A stretch of 64,000 nt of DNA from contig NZ_JAGGQG010000019.1 in assembly GCF_018613415.1 (NCBI RefSeq), forward strand, positions 179,127 to 243,126, read 5' to 3'. The position numbers and the translations under genes are program-made. The notes under the pieces are model-generated. The model ran no database searches and was not told the DNA's origin. It saw only the letters and a program-made list of their open reading frames with translations. Source of the DNA: Bacillus sp. ISL-18 (lineage in GTDB: Bacteria > Bacillota > Bacilli > Bacillales > Cytobacillaceae). Of this stretch, positions 52,421 through 61,059 are shown one piece after another; positions within the stretch are counted from its first letter, which is position 1; each line of letters starts with the position of its first letter.

Positions 52421-54172
52421 CTAGTCCACTAATTCCACCTCTAGCCATTTCCGTACACTGTTAATAAACCAAATCTTTGAGCTTTGCCGCAAGTCCTCCA
52501 TTGTTAAGACTTTCTCATGGATCTTTCCATCTTTGATTAATTTCTCTCGGAAGGTACCGGCCAGCAAGCCGCAGTTCACAGGCGGTGTCCATAATTCCCC
52601 CTCTATCTCCAAGACAAGGTTTCCATTCGTAAACTCCGTTAACTCCTCATTTCTATTCCTAAGTAATACATCAAAAACGTCCGCAGGCTTCGTTACCTGA
52701 AAATTAGTATAAACCGATCGATTGGTTGTTTTGTGATAGTAAAACGGATTATCCATATCAATTGATTTATCGGCAAGTATAACCTTTATTGGGGCTGGCA
52801 TAGGTAAGACCGGTTGTCCATCTAGTGTTACTTCACTTTCCTTATTTACCAAGAGCCGCACTTTTAACTTACCGATACAGTTTAACCGGGAGAATACATC
52901 CAATTCCCTCTGGATTTCCTCCATTTGAATAGAAAACCCAAAGTATTTGGCTGACTTTTTCAACCGCTCCATATGTTCATTTAATAAGAAATACTGACCG
53001 TTATCTAGGAGTAAGCTTTCTAATAGGTCAAACTCAGGTCTATCTTCCTCCAGTAAACTCGCTTTTGCAAGAACTTCTTCATATTCCCCTTCAGATGTAG
53101 AATCCCAAGTAATCCCTCCTCCTACCCCATAAGCTGCTCGACCGGATTGCTGATCAATCAAGACGGTTCTAATTGGAACATTAAATACTGCTTCTTTATT
53201 TGGAGATAGATAACCGATGGCTCCACAATACACCTCACGCGGCTCCGGTTCCAAGTCCGCAATTATTTTCATCGTGCTGACCTTAGGTGCACCGGTTATC
53301 GATGCACATGGAAAGAGTGCCTTAAAAATATCAACAAACTCCGTCTTTTCAGCAACGGTTGCTGTTATAGTCGAAGTCATTTGATATACAGTTGGATAGG
53401 GTTCGATGTCATACAGTTTTGAGACTTTAACGGTCCCTAATTCCGCGATAACAGATAAATCATTTCGCAGCATATCGACAATCATGACATTTTCAGCTCG
53501 GTCTTTTTCGGAAAGGTAGAGTCCTCGGGCATTCGCCTCGTCCTCTTCAAAGGACTTCCCTCGTTTAATGGTCCCTTTCATTGGCCGAGTAGTAATCTTG
53601 TTACCCTCCAAACGAAAAAACAATTCAGGTGATGCCGATAAAATACTATGCACCCCCGTATTAATATACGCACAATAATCCGAAGTCTGTGCTTTTTTCA
53701 ATCTCTCAAAAAAGGCATAATCATCCCCTTGAAATTGACTATGCAGCCGGATTGTATAGTTTGTTTGATAGGTATCCCCTCTCTCAATCCCATGCTTTAT
53801 CGCATGAATGGATTGAGTATATTCTTCTAAACTAACGGATGGCTCCCACTCTGTTAGTGTATAAGATCCTTGACTGCTAATGATTTCGCCGCCGGGTTCC
53901 GTAAAGATTCCAAACCATAATAACGGCATTTTGCTGTCTGAATTTGTACTAAATGCAGCGTCAAATGCCGCCGCGCTTTCGTATGATAAAAATCCTGCGG
54001 CGTAGTAGCCATTATTTACTTCTTCCTGAACAAGCTGAAAACAAGGTAATACTTCCTCTATGGTTAATGCGGCTATCACTTTTTTTGGCTCTTTAAATAT
54101 AAGGGGTTCAATTTTACCGTCTCTATTAGCAAATTCAAAAACGATCCATGGTACTCTATGTTTTGTATCCAT
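52421..54172 (-). CDS. Fused aminodeoxychorismate synthase I / 4-amino-4-deoxychorismate lyase
   Basis: 583 residues. PabB (chorismate-binding) part about 1-350: RPMKGTIKRG, NVMIVDMLRNDLSVIAE and PCASITGAPKVSTM. PabC-like class IV transaminase part about 370-583: LLDNGQYFLLNEHMERLKKSAKYFGF and TNGNLVLEIEGELWTPP. It makes p-aminobenzoate for folate; the glutaminase PabA is not encoded nearby. The ATG at MDTKHRVPW has AAGGAAGTTACG upstream; the 22-residue longer frame has none. No terminator follows; the repeat array is 16 bp beyond the stop. Confidence 0.9.
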   Translation of the reverse strand: MDTKHRVPWIVFEFANRDGKIEPLIFKEPKKVIAALTIEEVLPCFQLVQEEVNNGYYAAGFLSYESAAAFDAAFSTNSDSKMPLLWFGIFTEPGGEIISSQGSYTLTEWEPSVSLEEYTQSIHAIKHGIERGDTYQTNYTIRLHSQFQGDDYAFFERLKKAQTSDYCAYINTGVHSILSASPELFFRLEGNKITTRPMKGTIKRGKSFEEDEANARGLYLSEKDRAENVMIVDMLRNDLSVIAELGTVKVSKLYDIEPYPTVYQMTSTITATVAEKTEFVDIFKALFPCASITGAPKVSTMKIIADLEPEPREVYCGAIGYLSPNKEAVFNVPIRTVLIDQQSGRAAYGVGGGITWDSTSEGEYEEVLAKASLLEEDRPEFDLLESLLLDNGQYFLLNEHMERLKKSAKYFGFSIQMEEIQRELDVFSRLNCIGKLKVRLLVNKESEVTLDGQPVLPMPAPIKVILADKSIDMDNPFYYHKTTNRSVYTNFQVTKPADVFDVLLRNRNEELTEFTNGNLVLEIEGELWTPPVNCGLLAGTFREKLIKDGKIHEKVLTMEDLRQSSKIWFINSVRKWLEVELVD

Positions 54173-54312
54173 CGTAACTTCCTTTAATAATAATTTTATT
54201 ACATTATAAATAGTGACAATAATTAATCTGAAAAGCAACTCTTTTCCTTTTATTTTATCTACTATTATAATAGGTTATAGAGCATCGAAGAATTAAAAAG
54301 GAGCTAGTGAAT

Positions 54313-54774
54313 ATGATTAATGTTTTATTTGTCTGCCTGGGGAACATTTGCCGTTCACCAATGGCGGAAGCCTTATTTCGTGACTTAGTAAAAAAAGAAG
54401 ATTTATCTGACCAAATAAAAGTCGATTCCGCTGCTACCAGTTCTTGGCACATTGGATCAGCACCCCATAAAGGAACCCTTGCAATTTTAAAGAAATATAA
54501 CATCTCCGCCAATGGTCTGGTTGGACGACAATTAACAAAAAAGGATTTTGAAAAGTTCGATTATATTGTTGGAATGGATGAGAGTAATGTAATGAACATC
54601 TTCGAAATTACCGGAAAGCCTAAGCATCCCAAAATTCTTCGCTTGCTTGATTTAACGGAGCATAAAAAGGATGTGCCAGATCCCTATTACACTGGCGATT
54701 TTGAAGAAACCTACCAATTAGTTTCCGAAGGATGCATGGCCTTACTGGAGAAAATTCATACCGAACATGCTTAA
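54313..54774 (+). CDS. yfkJ: Low-molecular-weight protein tyrosine phosphatase
   Basis: 153 residues. P-loop CLGNICRSPMAE near residue 8 (C-x5-R-S) and the general-acid aspartate in VPDPYY near 128, as in LMW-PTPs such as B. subtilis YfkJ. It dephosphorylates phosphotyrosine or phosphoarginine proteins in the cytosol. AAGGAG lies 10 nt before this ATG and 4 nt before an in-frame GTG at 54307, so the ATG is preferred. An MFS gene follows 73 nt later. Confidence 0.9.
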   Translation: MINVLFVCLGNICRSPMAEALFRDLVKKEDLSDQIKVDSAATSSWHIGSAPHKGTLAILKKYNISANGLVGRQLTKKDFEKFDYIVGMDESNVMNIFEITGKPKHPKILRLLDLTEHKKDVPDPYYTGDFEETYQLVSEGCMALLEKIHTEHA

Positions 54775-54847
54775 GATTACCTTATTCAGCTACTTAGTTG
54801 CTGTTTAATGAGCCAAATTAGATATATGAATTTTTGAGGTGAACTTC

Positions 54848-56017
54848 TTGGGGGAAAAATCCACTCGAATCTATCTATTATTTCTTTGTTTATACGCCGT
54901 CTCCTATATGGGTAATGCCGTTTACGGTACATTTATGCCTGTCTACTTAAAAAGTATTGGCTTAAGTCAGACATCCATTGCTACCCTATTAAGCTTCGGC
55001 CCATTGATTGCGGTTCTGGCGCAGCCACTTTGGGGAAGTATCGGCGACCGGGCAGAAAGCAAAAACCGTGTTCTTCAGGTCTTGTCATTAGGAAGTTCGG
55101 TTTCCATCCTGTTCCTCCCGATATCTAATCAGTACCTTTATTTATTGACGATTATTTGTGTGGTCACCTTTTTTCAAACGTCGATCAATCCCTTAAGTGA
55201 CGCCATTACATTAGAACATCTAGCCCGGACAAAATGGAACTTCGGACCGATCCGATTGGCTGGTACCATCGGTTTTGCTATTATGTCTGTTGCTTTTGGG
55301 ATCGTCGCAAAAAAGAATATTAATAGTATCTCGATCGTTTATTCACTAGTGATGCTATTTACGCTGATCATCTGTACGCAATTGCCTAAAATAAAAGGTC
55401 ATCAGTCTAGTAAAAACAAGGTTTCTCTCTCAGTTTTATTAAAAAACAGAAAACTTATGTTGTTTACCTTATTAAATTTTATCGTTCAAATTACCCTTGG
55501 GTATTATTACTCTTTTTTCCCTATTTATTTTAATCAGCTAGGAGCAGATAATCGTTTGCTTGGCTGGTCGATGCTTTTTTCATCGATAAGCGAACTGCCT
55601 TTCTTACTTTATGGCCATAAAATCATCGAGAGATTTGGTATTCCTGTTGTCTTGGTTGCAACTGCTTTTTTCGCTGGACTGCGCTGGCTGTTCTTTTATT
55701 TTGTTCACAATCCGTATCTGGTCCTGCCGATTCAAATGCTGCATGGATTAATTTTTATCGTATTATCCGTAACCCTTGCGATCTACATCAATCAAGAAGT
55801 TCCCAAAGAACTAAAGGCCTCTGGGCAAACGCTGAACGGTTTGCTAAGTTTAGGTTTGGCTAGAATTATAGGCAGCATGGCAGGCGGGATTGCCAGTGAA
55901 TATATCGGGATGCGGGAAGTATTTTTATACAATGCAATGGTTGCTTTCCTTACCTTTTTGGTATTTATCTTTATTTTCTTAAAAGAATCGAGAACCGTAC
56001 AAAAGGCGACGGTTTAA
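54848..56017 (+). CDS. MFS transporter (LacY/nucleoside-symporter-like group)
   Basis: About 389 residues, 12 hydrophobic segments. SYMGNAVYGTFMPVYLKSIGLSQTSIATLLSFGPLIAVLAQPLWGSIGDRAESK matches MFS_1-like proteins. The start is TTG (54848) with GAGGTG 6 nt upstream; a GTG at 54839 overlaps that site. It may be cotranscribed with the phosphatase gene. Substrate unknown. Confidence 0.8.
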   Translation: MGEKSTRIYLLFLCLYAVSYMGNAVYGTFMPVYLKSIGLSQTSIATLLSFGPLIAVLAQPLWGSIGDRAESKNRVLQVLSLGSSVSILFLPISNQYLYLLTIICVVTFFQTSINPLSDAITLEHLARTKWNFGPIRLAGTIGFAIMSVAFGIVAKKNINSISIVYSLVMLFTLIICTQLPKIKGHQSSKNKVSLSVLLKNRKLMLFTLLNFIVQITLGYYYSFFPIYFNQLGADNRLLGWSMLFSSISELPFLLYGHKIIERFGIPVVLVATAFFAGLRWLFFYFVHNPYLVLPIQMLHGLIFIVLSVTLAIYINQEVPKELKASGQTLNGLLSLGLARIIGSMAGGIASEYIGMREVFLYNAMVAFLTFLVFIFIFLKESRTVQKATV

Positions 56018-56065
56018 CCATGCAATATTCTATAGCAAGTCATTCCTCACATTTATCCAAAAAAA

Positions 56066-56118
56066 GCTGCCTCAAAGAAGTTGTCCAGCAACTTGCTTTG
56101 GGCAGTCTCTTTTTTTGG
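56066..56118 (+). terminator. Terminator of the MFS gene
   Basis: CTGCC.CAAAG.AAGTTG / CAACTT.CTTTG.GCAG stem followed by TCTCTTTTTTT. Confidence 0.88.
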
Positions 56119-56200
56119 TCTTTTTTTGCGTCTATAAGTGGCAACCGCTTATTCGAATGGTTGTCCCCAAAGGTTCTACCCCAGAGACAACTAACAAGTT

Positions 56201-57124
56201 TTAAAATAAGATTCCTGACAAATACACAGTAGTTGTCACCGTAATCATGCTAAGTATAGTGGACATCAAAACGACTTGAGCTGCAAATTCAGGATGATTT
56301 CCATACTCCAATGCAAATAGAGCACTATTCCTCGAGGTAGGAAAAGAGCTTGCAATAAACAACGCCTGTGCCGTGGTTCCCTCCAATTTCAATGTTGTAA
56401 TAATAGCCATCGCGATCAACGGCGAGAGAATTAAACGGCCCAACAGACTTAAAAATAGCGGTAAAGACAATCGCCTTATCTTTATATAAGCACTTTGTGC
56501 ACCAAGAGTAACTAACGCCACTGCTAAGAACGCATTGGACGTATTATGGATCGGTGTCCAAATAAAATTCGGAATTTTAACATGGCAGGAATGAAGAATC
56601 AAACCTAATAGAAATGCATAAATAACAGGATTCTTTAGAAATTCCTTTAATGCACCAAATCCTCTTTGATCAACTGAAACCGAATTAAACAACCCATAGG
56701 TATAAGTTAATAAATTTTGGAAAATCATCACGACAATCTGAATGGAGGCCCCTAATGGGTTATGTTGAAAAACCAACTGACTTACTGGCAAGCCAAAGTT
56801 ACCGGCATTATTTAGAACGATACTATTTTTAAAGGTAGCGGCTAGTCCGTTTTCAAACTTGGCTGCCTTTGATATCACTGCACTTATGATCATTAAACAT
56901 GTACATTGGATAACTAAAAAACCAATAATATGTACAAGCGTTTTTCCGCCAACATTATTTTGATAAATATTTACAAAACCAACGGAAGGCATTAGAAAAT
57001 ACGTATTTAATTTGGATAATGTGCTCATATCAAACTTAAATTTCCGATGCAGCATTACACCTGCTGCAATTAAAAGAAATACTGGTAAAACCACATTTAA
57101 TAAAATGAGAAAAAAGACTTCCAT
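56201..57124 (-). CDS. AEC-family transporter (auxin efflux carrier/malate permease type)
   Basis: 307 residues, about 10 hydrophobic segments. Family marks: LLNVVLPVFLLIAAGVMLHRKF, NIYQNNVGGKT, and FKNSIVLNNAGNFGLPVSQLVF. The AEC family includes malate/malonate carriers and auxin-like exporters. It lies downstream of citM with a terminator between, so a carboxylate substrate is plausible but inferred. Confidence 0.85.
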   Translation of the reverse strand: MEVFFLILLNVVLPVFLLIAAGVMLHRKFKFDMSTLSKLNTYFLMPSVGFVNIYQNNVGGKTLVHIIGFLVIQCTCLMIISAVISKAAKFENGLAATFKNSIVLNNAGNFGLPVSQLVFQHNPLGASIQIVVMIFQNLLTYTYGLFNSVSVDQRGFGALKEFLKNPVIYAFLLGLILHSCHVKIPNFIWTPIHNTSNAFLAVALVTLGAQSAYIKIRRLSLPLFLSLLGRLILSPLIAMAIITTLKLEGTTAQALFIASSFPTSRNSALFALEYGNHPEFAAQVVLMSTILSMITVTTTVYLSGILF

Positions 57125-57145
57125 ATGACTCTCCTATTTATTAAG

Positions 57146-57186
57146 ACAAAATCCAAAAGCCCCCATCAAGGAGCTTCTGGATTTTA
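57146..57186 (-). terminator. Terminator of citM
   Basis: AAAATCC.GAAGC / GCTTTTGGATTTT stem on the minus strand, between citM and the AEC gene. Confidence 0.78.
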
Positions 57187-57195
57187 ACTAGATGT

Positions 57196-58488
57196 TTAGA
57201 TTGGTATGATAGATAGTACCAGTGCGACTAGAATCATCACTGCTGTCGAACCGCAAGCCCATTTTAAAAAGGAGCGCTGCAAATCTCCGAAATCTGCTCC
57301 AACCATACCGACGAGTAGATAAGTAGAAGGGACTAACGGACTTAATAAATGGACTGGTAATCCTAATAATGACGCCCGGCCAATCATGGCCGGATCAATA
57401 CCATAGCCATTAGCCGCTTTTGCAAGTAGTGGTAGCACCCCGTAGTAAAAAGCATCATTTGACATAAAGAATGTAAAGGGGGCACTAATAATCGCTGTAA
57501 TCAGAGCAAAATGAGAGCCCAAGTCTGCTGGAATATGCGTAATCATCGAATTCGCCATCGCATCCACCATTTTGGTTCCAGCAAGAATTCCTGTAAAGAT
57601 ACCAGCTGCAAAAACCATTGATACTACCGACAAAGCATTATCTGCATAGTGCATGATCCGTTCTTTTTGTTCATGGATATTTGGATAATTAATCGTAATA
57701 GCAATCGCGAATCCAATCATAAATAAGACGGTACTCGGAAGTAATTCCTCAATAAGCGCCACTAACAGGAGGATGGTAAGAAGGTAGTTTACAATAATTA
57801 GCTTTGGACGTTTAAGGTAAGCATCCTCTGTTGTTGCTGCCATCATCGAAAGAGTACTATAATCGATTTCTAAAACACCAATGCGCTGTCGTTCTTTTCT
57901 TCCTAGACAAAACGCCATGAACAATACAAACAGCACACCGCCTGCCATACTCGGAATAACTGGGGTAAAGATATCACCCATTTCCAGATGAAGTGCTGTC
58001 ATGGCTCTAGCAGTAGGTCCTCCCCATGGAAGGAGATTCATTACACCAGAAGCAGAGACCGCTATTCCAGCAAGGACTAAGGGTTTCATACCAATCCGTT
58101 TATACAATGGAAGCATGGCTGAAATCGTAATCATATAGGTAGTAGTTCCATCTCCATCAAGAGAGATTAATAAGGCAAGGACGGCTGTTCCGATGGCTAT
58201 TTTTACAGGGTCCCCTTTTACAAGTTTTAAGATTGTTGAAATAATTGGATCAAAAACCCCAGCATCAATCATAATTCCGAAAAAGAGTATTGCAAATAAA
58301 ATCATGATTCCCGTTGGTGCGACACTTTTGATTCCTTCAAGTGCCATTGGTCCCAGTTCTTTGCCGAATCCCCCAATTAAGGCAAAGACAACAGGCACTA
58401 CCATTAATGCAATCATGGCAGATAGACGTTTGGTCATAATCAAAATCATAAAAATAAGTATCATTAAAAAACCCAGAATTGCTAACAT
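57196..58488 (-). CDS. citM: CitMHS-family citrate:metal symporter
   Basis: 430 residues, about 11-12 hydrophobic segments. CitMHS marks: MILFAILFFGIMIDAGVFDPII, LLISLDGDGTTTYMI and MNLLPWGGPTARAM. These carriers import citrate complexed with Mg2+ or Ca2+, using protons. CitM versus CitH is not separable here. A perfect cre lies about 50 nt upstream and a CitST-type system follows upstream on the same strand, the same layout as B. subtilis citST-citM. Confidence 0.9.
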   Translation of the reverse strand: MLAILGFLMILIFMILIMTKRLSAMIALMVVPVVFALIGGFGKELGPMALEGIKSVAPTGIMILFAILFFGIMIDAGVFDPIISTILKLVKGDPVKIAIGTAVLALLISLDGDGTTTYMITISAMLPLYKRIGMKPLVLAGIAVSASGVMNLLPWGGPTARAMTALHLEMGDIFTPVIPSMAGGVLFVLFMAFCLGRKERQRIGVLEIDYSTLSMMAATTEDAYLKRPKLIIVNYLLTILLLVALIEELLPSTVLFMIGFAIAITINYPNIHEQKERIMHYADNALSVVSMVFAAGIFTGILAGTKMVDAMANSMITHIPADLGSHFALITAIISAPFTFFMSNDAFYYGVLPLLAKAANGYGIDPAMIGRASLLGLPVHLLSPLVPSTYLLVGMVGADFGDLQRSFLKWACGSTAVMILVALVLSIIPI

Positions 58489-58538
58489 TTTCCCACCCCT
58501 TTTGTTTGTAAATTTATAATAGTCTAATTATTGGAGGT

Positions 58539-58552
58539 TGAAAACGATTACA
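58539..58552. promoter_or_regulatory. Catabolite-responsive element (cre) of citM
   Basis: TGAAAACGATTACA, exact match to TGWAANCGNTNWCA, upstream of the citM start. CcpA repression is well known for citM in B. subtilis. Confidence 0.85.
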
Positions 58553-58621
58553 AAATTAAGTTTTTTAAGTAATTTAAAGTGTATTTTGTACATATTGTTC
58601 ACGGTTCCCCTGCATTTGAAC

Positions 58622-58652
58622 AAAAAATAAGAAGATGCCCTTTGGCACCTTC
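58622..58652 (-). terminator. Terminator of the citS-citT pair
   Basis: AAGGTGCC / GGCATCTT stem on the minus strand followed by CTTATTTTTTG. Confidence 0.75.
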
Positions 58653-58653
58653 A

Positions 58654-59337
58654 CTACTTTGGATAATACTTTCTTTCTGGTCTTCCTACAATTCCATAGA
58701 CCACTTCCGCTTTAGCTTCATTAATCGAGGACAGATACTCTAAATAACGGCGAGCAGTAATCCGGGAGGCACCAATTTCCTTCCCCACTTCTTCAGCGGA
58801 TAGTCCATGGTTTTTATTCAGAAGGACGTTTTCCACCTTACTTAAGGTAATCTCATCAATCCCTTTAGGTAAACCATTCCCTTTTCCCACATTTTCGGTC
58901 TCTTTTTTGCCAAACAATAGGTCAACATAGTGCTGATTTATTTCCTGTTCAGAAATTAATAGTGTGTATTTTTTTACATATTCTAAAATAACTTCATCAA
59001 ATCGTTCCCTGTTCACTGGCTTAATTAAATAATTCTCTACCCCATAGCTTAATGCTTTTTCAACAAAAAGCTTATCAGTTGCAGCGGTTATCATAATAAT
59101 ACTTACTTTGGGAAACCGTTCTCTTATAATCGGAAGCAGCTCTGTTCCAAGCATATCAGGCATATACACATCTAGAAGCAATAAATCTAGGGATTCCTCT
59201 GTCAGCAATTTCAATGTCTCAACCCCGTTTAATGCTTTTCCAATTACTTCAATATCCTTAAACTTTTTTAAAAATTTTTCATGGATCTCGGCAACTCGAA
59301 AATCATCTTCGGCTATCGCTGCTTTTATCTTATGCAC
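58654..59337 (-). CDS. citT: Response regulator, CitT type
   Basis: 227 residues. Receiver with phospho-aspartate in LLLLDVYMPDM near 58, MITAATDK and VENYLIKPV; HTH VGKEIGASRITARRYLEYLSSI at the C-terminus. I take GTG (59337) as start because AGGAG lies about 9 nt upstream; it overlaps the citS stop. A frame to 59415 exists but its extra N-terminus is inside citS and unlike the family. It probably activates citM in response to citrate. Confidence 0.85.
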   Translation of the reverse strand: MHKIKAAIAEDDFRVAEIHEKFLKKFKDIEVIGKALNGVETLKLLTEESLDLLLLDVYMPDMLGTELLPIIRERFPKVSIIMITAATDKLFVEKALSYGVENYLIKPVNRERFDEVILEYVKKYTLLISEQEINQHYVDLLFGKKETENVGKGNGLPKGIDEITLSKVENVLLNKNHGLSAEEVGKEIGASRITARRYLEYLSSINEAKAEVVYGIVGRPERKYYPK

Positions 59338-60916
59338 GTCCTTGACTCCTCTCATCTTGCTTAGGAAGATACACGGTAAAGATCGTTCCACTGTCCGGGT
59401 TAGTTTGGACCTCAATCATTCCATTCATCTCGACCACTGCTTCTTCCGCATTGGATAGTCCAAAGCCCCTCGGCTTATCCCCATTTTTCAAAGTAAATCC
59501 CCGCTCAAATAATTGGGGAATATCATTTTCACTAATCCCTCTCCCATTATCTGAAACTTCAAAAATGATATCACTGCCAATATCTGTGGCAAAAAATTTA
59601 ACAATAGGAGGATTACTCTCAGTGACAGCCTCAAAGGCATTATCAATTAAATTACCCAAGATCACAATCAAATTAGATAGCTTCATATGGGTTGGCAAAT
59701 GGTCTAAATAACTTTCAGTAACAATCTCAAACTTTATCTTTTTTTCTGAAGCTTTTCCTAATTTCCCCAATAAAATTGCTTGGACTTTAGAATCTTTAAT
59801 CTGGTTAAATAAAATCGTATTTTGAACTTGTAAAATCTGTGTTTCCGCTTGGATCATCGCAATCGCCTGTTCAAATTCACCGAGTTGAAGCAAGCCTGAT
59901 AACACATACAATTTGTTCGTATACTCGTGGGTTTGAGCACGAAGATCCTCCGAATAGCTCTTTACTTCTGATATCGTGTTGACCATTTGCTCAATTTCCG
60001 TTTTATCACGAAAAGAAGCCACCACCCCGCTGATTCCGTTTTCATCAAAAAGAGGCGTGCAATTGACGATGACCGTTTTATCTTTCCAAATTAATTCTTT
60101 ATCAACGACCGGATTTCCCGCATTTAACACTTCATATAAATAGTCTGAAGGAAAGAGACCCTCGACCTTTATATGGCGGACCGAGCCTTTAATATGTAAT
60201 AGTTTTTTTGCAGGCTGATTCATCATGGTAATGAATCCATCTTTATTAATGGCTAATATTCCTTCTTTTACACCGTGGAGAACTGCGTTTTTTTCTTTAT
60301 AGAGTGCGGCGATTTCATATGGTTCGAGACCTAGTGTATCTTTACGAATATCCCTGCCTAGCAGCATACTTCCGAAAAAAGAAATGAATAGAGCAACAAT
60401 CGAGACTAAGAGTACTTTTTTGATATTTTTGGTGATTTGCTGGTTTACATCTTCTAATAGAAATCCCACTGATACGACCCCTATCACTTCCCCACTTTTA
60501 TTTAGGATCGGTGATTTCCCTCTAATCGAAGGACCTAGTGAACCCTTTGCTTTGGAAACATAATACTCCCCTTTTTTAATCGCCTTATCATTGTCTCCGC
60601 CCTTCATTTTTTTTCCGATCATCGATTTTAATGGGTGTGAATACCTTGTCCCATCCAGGTTTCCTACTACCACAAATTCAGCACCCGTTTCTTTTCGGAT
60701 TTTTTCTGCTAAGGGCTGAATGGTTTTTGATGGATTACTAGATTCGAAACTTTCAATAATTGTTGGCATAAAGGAGACTGTTTTTGAAATTTCGAGTGCC
60801 AATTTCCCCTTGTTTTCCTCTATTTGCTTACTTTCCATATAGCTATAAAATGCGGTCATCAGCAGGATTAATAATAATCCCAATAATAGGGCCAGCCCAA
60901 AGATTTTTGTCTGCAA
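59330..60916 (-). CDS. citS: Sensor histidine kinase, CitS type
   Basis: 528 residues with the same architecture as the kinase at 36333: TM1 near 5-20, extracytoplasmic PAS-like sensor (about 30-165), TM2 near 170-190, cytosolic PAS, phosphoacceptor THEYTN histidine near 329, and HATPase (NLIDNAFEAV, DNGRGIS, GFGLSNA). The two pairs in this window are clear paralogues. Ligand citrate is inferred from the adjacent citM. Confidence 0.87.
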   Translation of the reverse strand: MQTKIFGLALLLGLLLILLMTAFYSYMESKQIEENKGKLALEISKTVSFMPTIIESFESSNPSKTIQPLAEKIRKETGAEFVVVGNLDGTRYSHPLKSMIGKKMKGGDNDKAIKKGEYYVSKAKGSLGPSIRGKSPILNKSGEVIGVVSVGFLLEDVNQQITKNIKKVLLVSIVALFISFFGSMLLGRDIRKDTLGLEPYEIAALYKEKNAVLHGVKEGILAINKDGFITMMNQPAKKLLHIKGSVRHIKVEGLFPSDYLYEVLNAGNPVVDKELIWKDKTVIVNCTPLFDENGISGVVASFRDKTEIEQMVNTISEVKSYSEDLRAQTHEYTNKLYVLSGLLQLGEFEQAIAMIQAETQILQVQNTILFNQIKDSKVQAILLGKLGKASEKKIKFEIVTESYLDHLPTHMKLSNLIVILGNLIDNAFEAVTESNPPIVKFFATDIGSDIIFEVSDNGRGISENDIPQLFERGFTLKNGDKPRGFGLSNAEEAVVEMNGMIEVQTNPDSGTIFTVYLPKQDERSQGRA

Positions 60917-61020
60917 CGATAGATGTTTAGTTTTCAGGCCACATTCCTCCTTTTTGAACCTCCGCCGTAAAACATGATTTTATTATAACTTTAGTTGCTA
61001 TAAATTTCTTTTGAAAAACG

Positions 61021-61046
61021 AAAAAAAACTATCATTTTGATAGTTT
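61021..61046 (-). terminator. Terminator of the prenyl synthase fusion
   Basis: AAACTATC / GATAGTTT stem; a long T run follows on the minus strand. Confidence 0.8.
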
Positions 61047-61059
61047 CTCATCTGTCCAT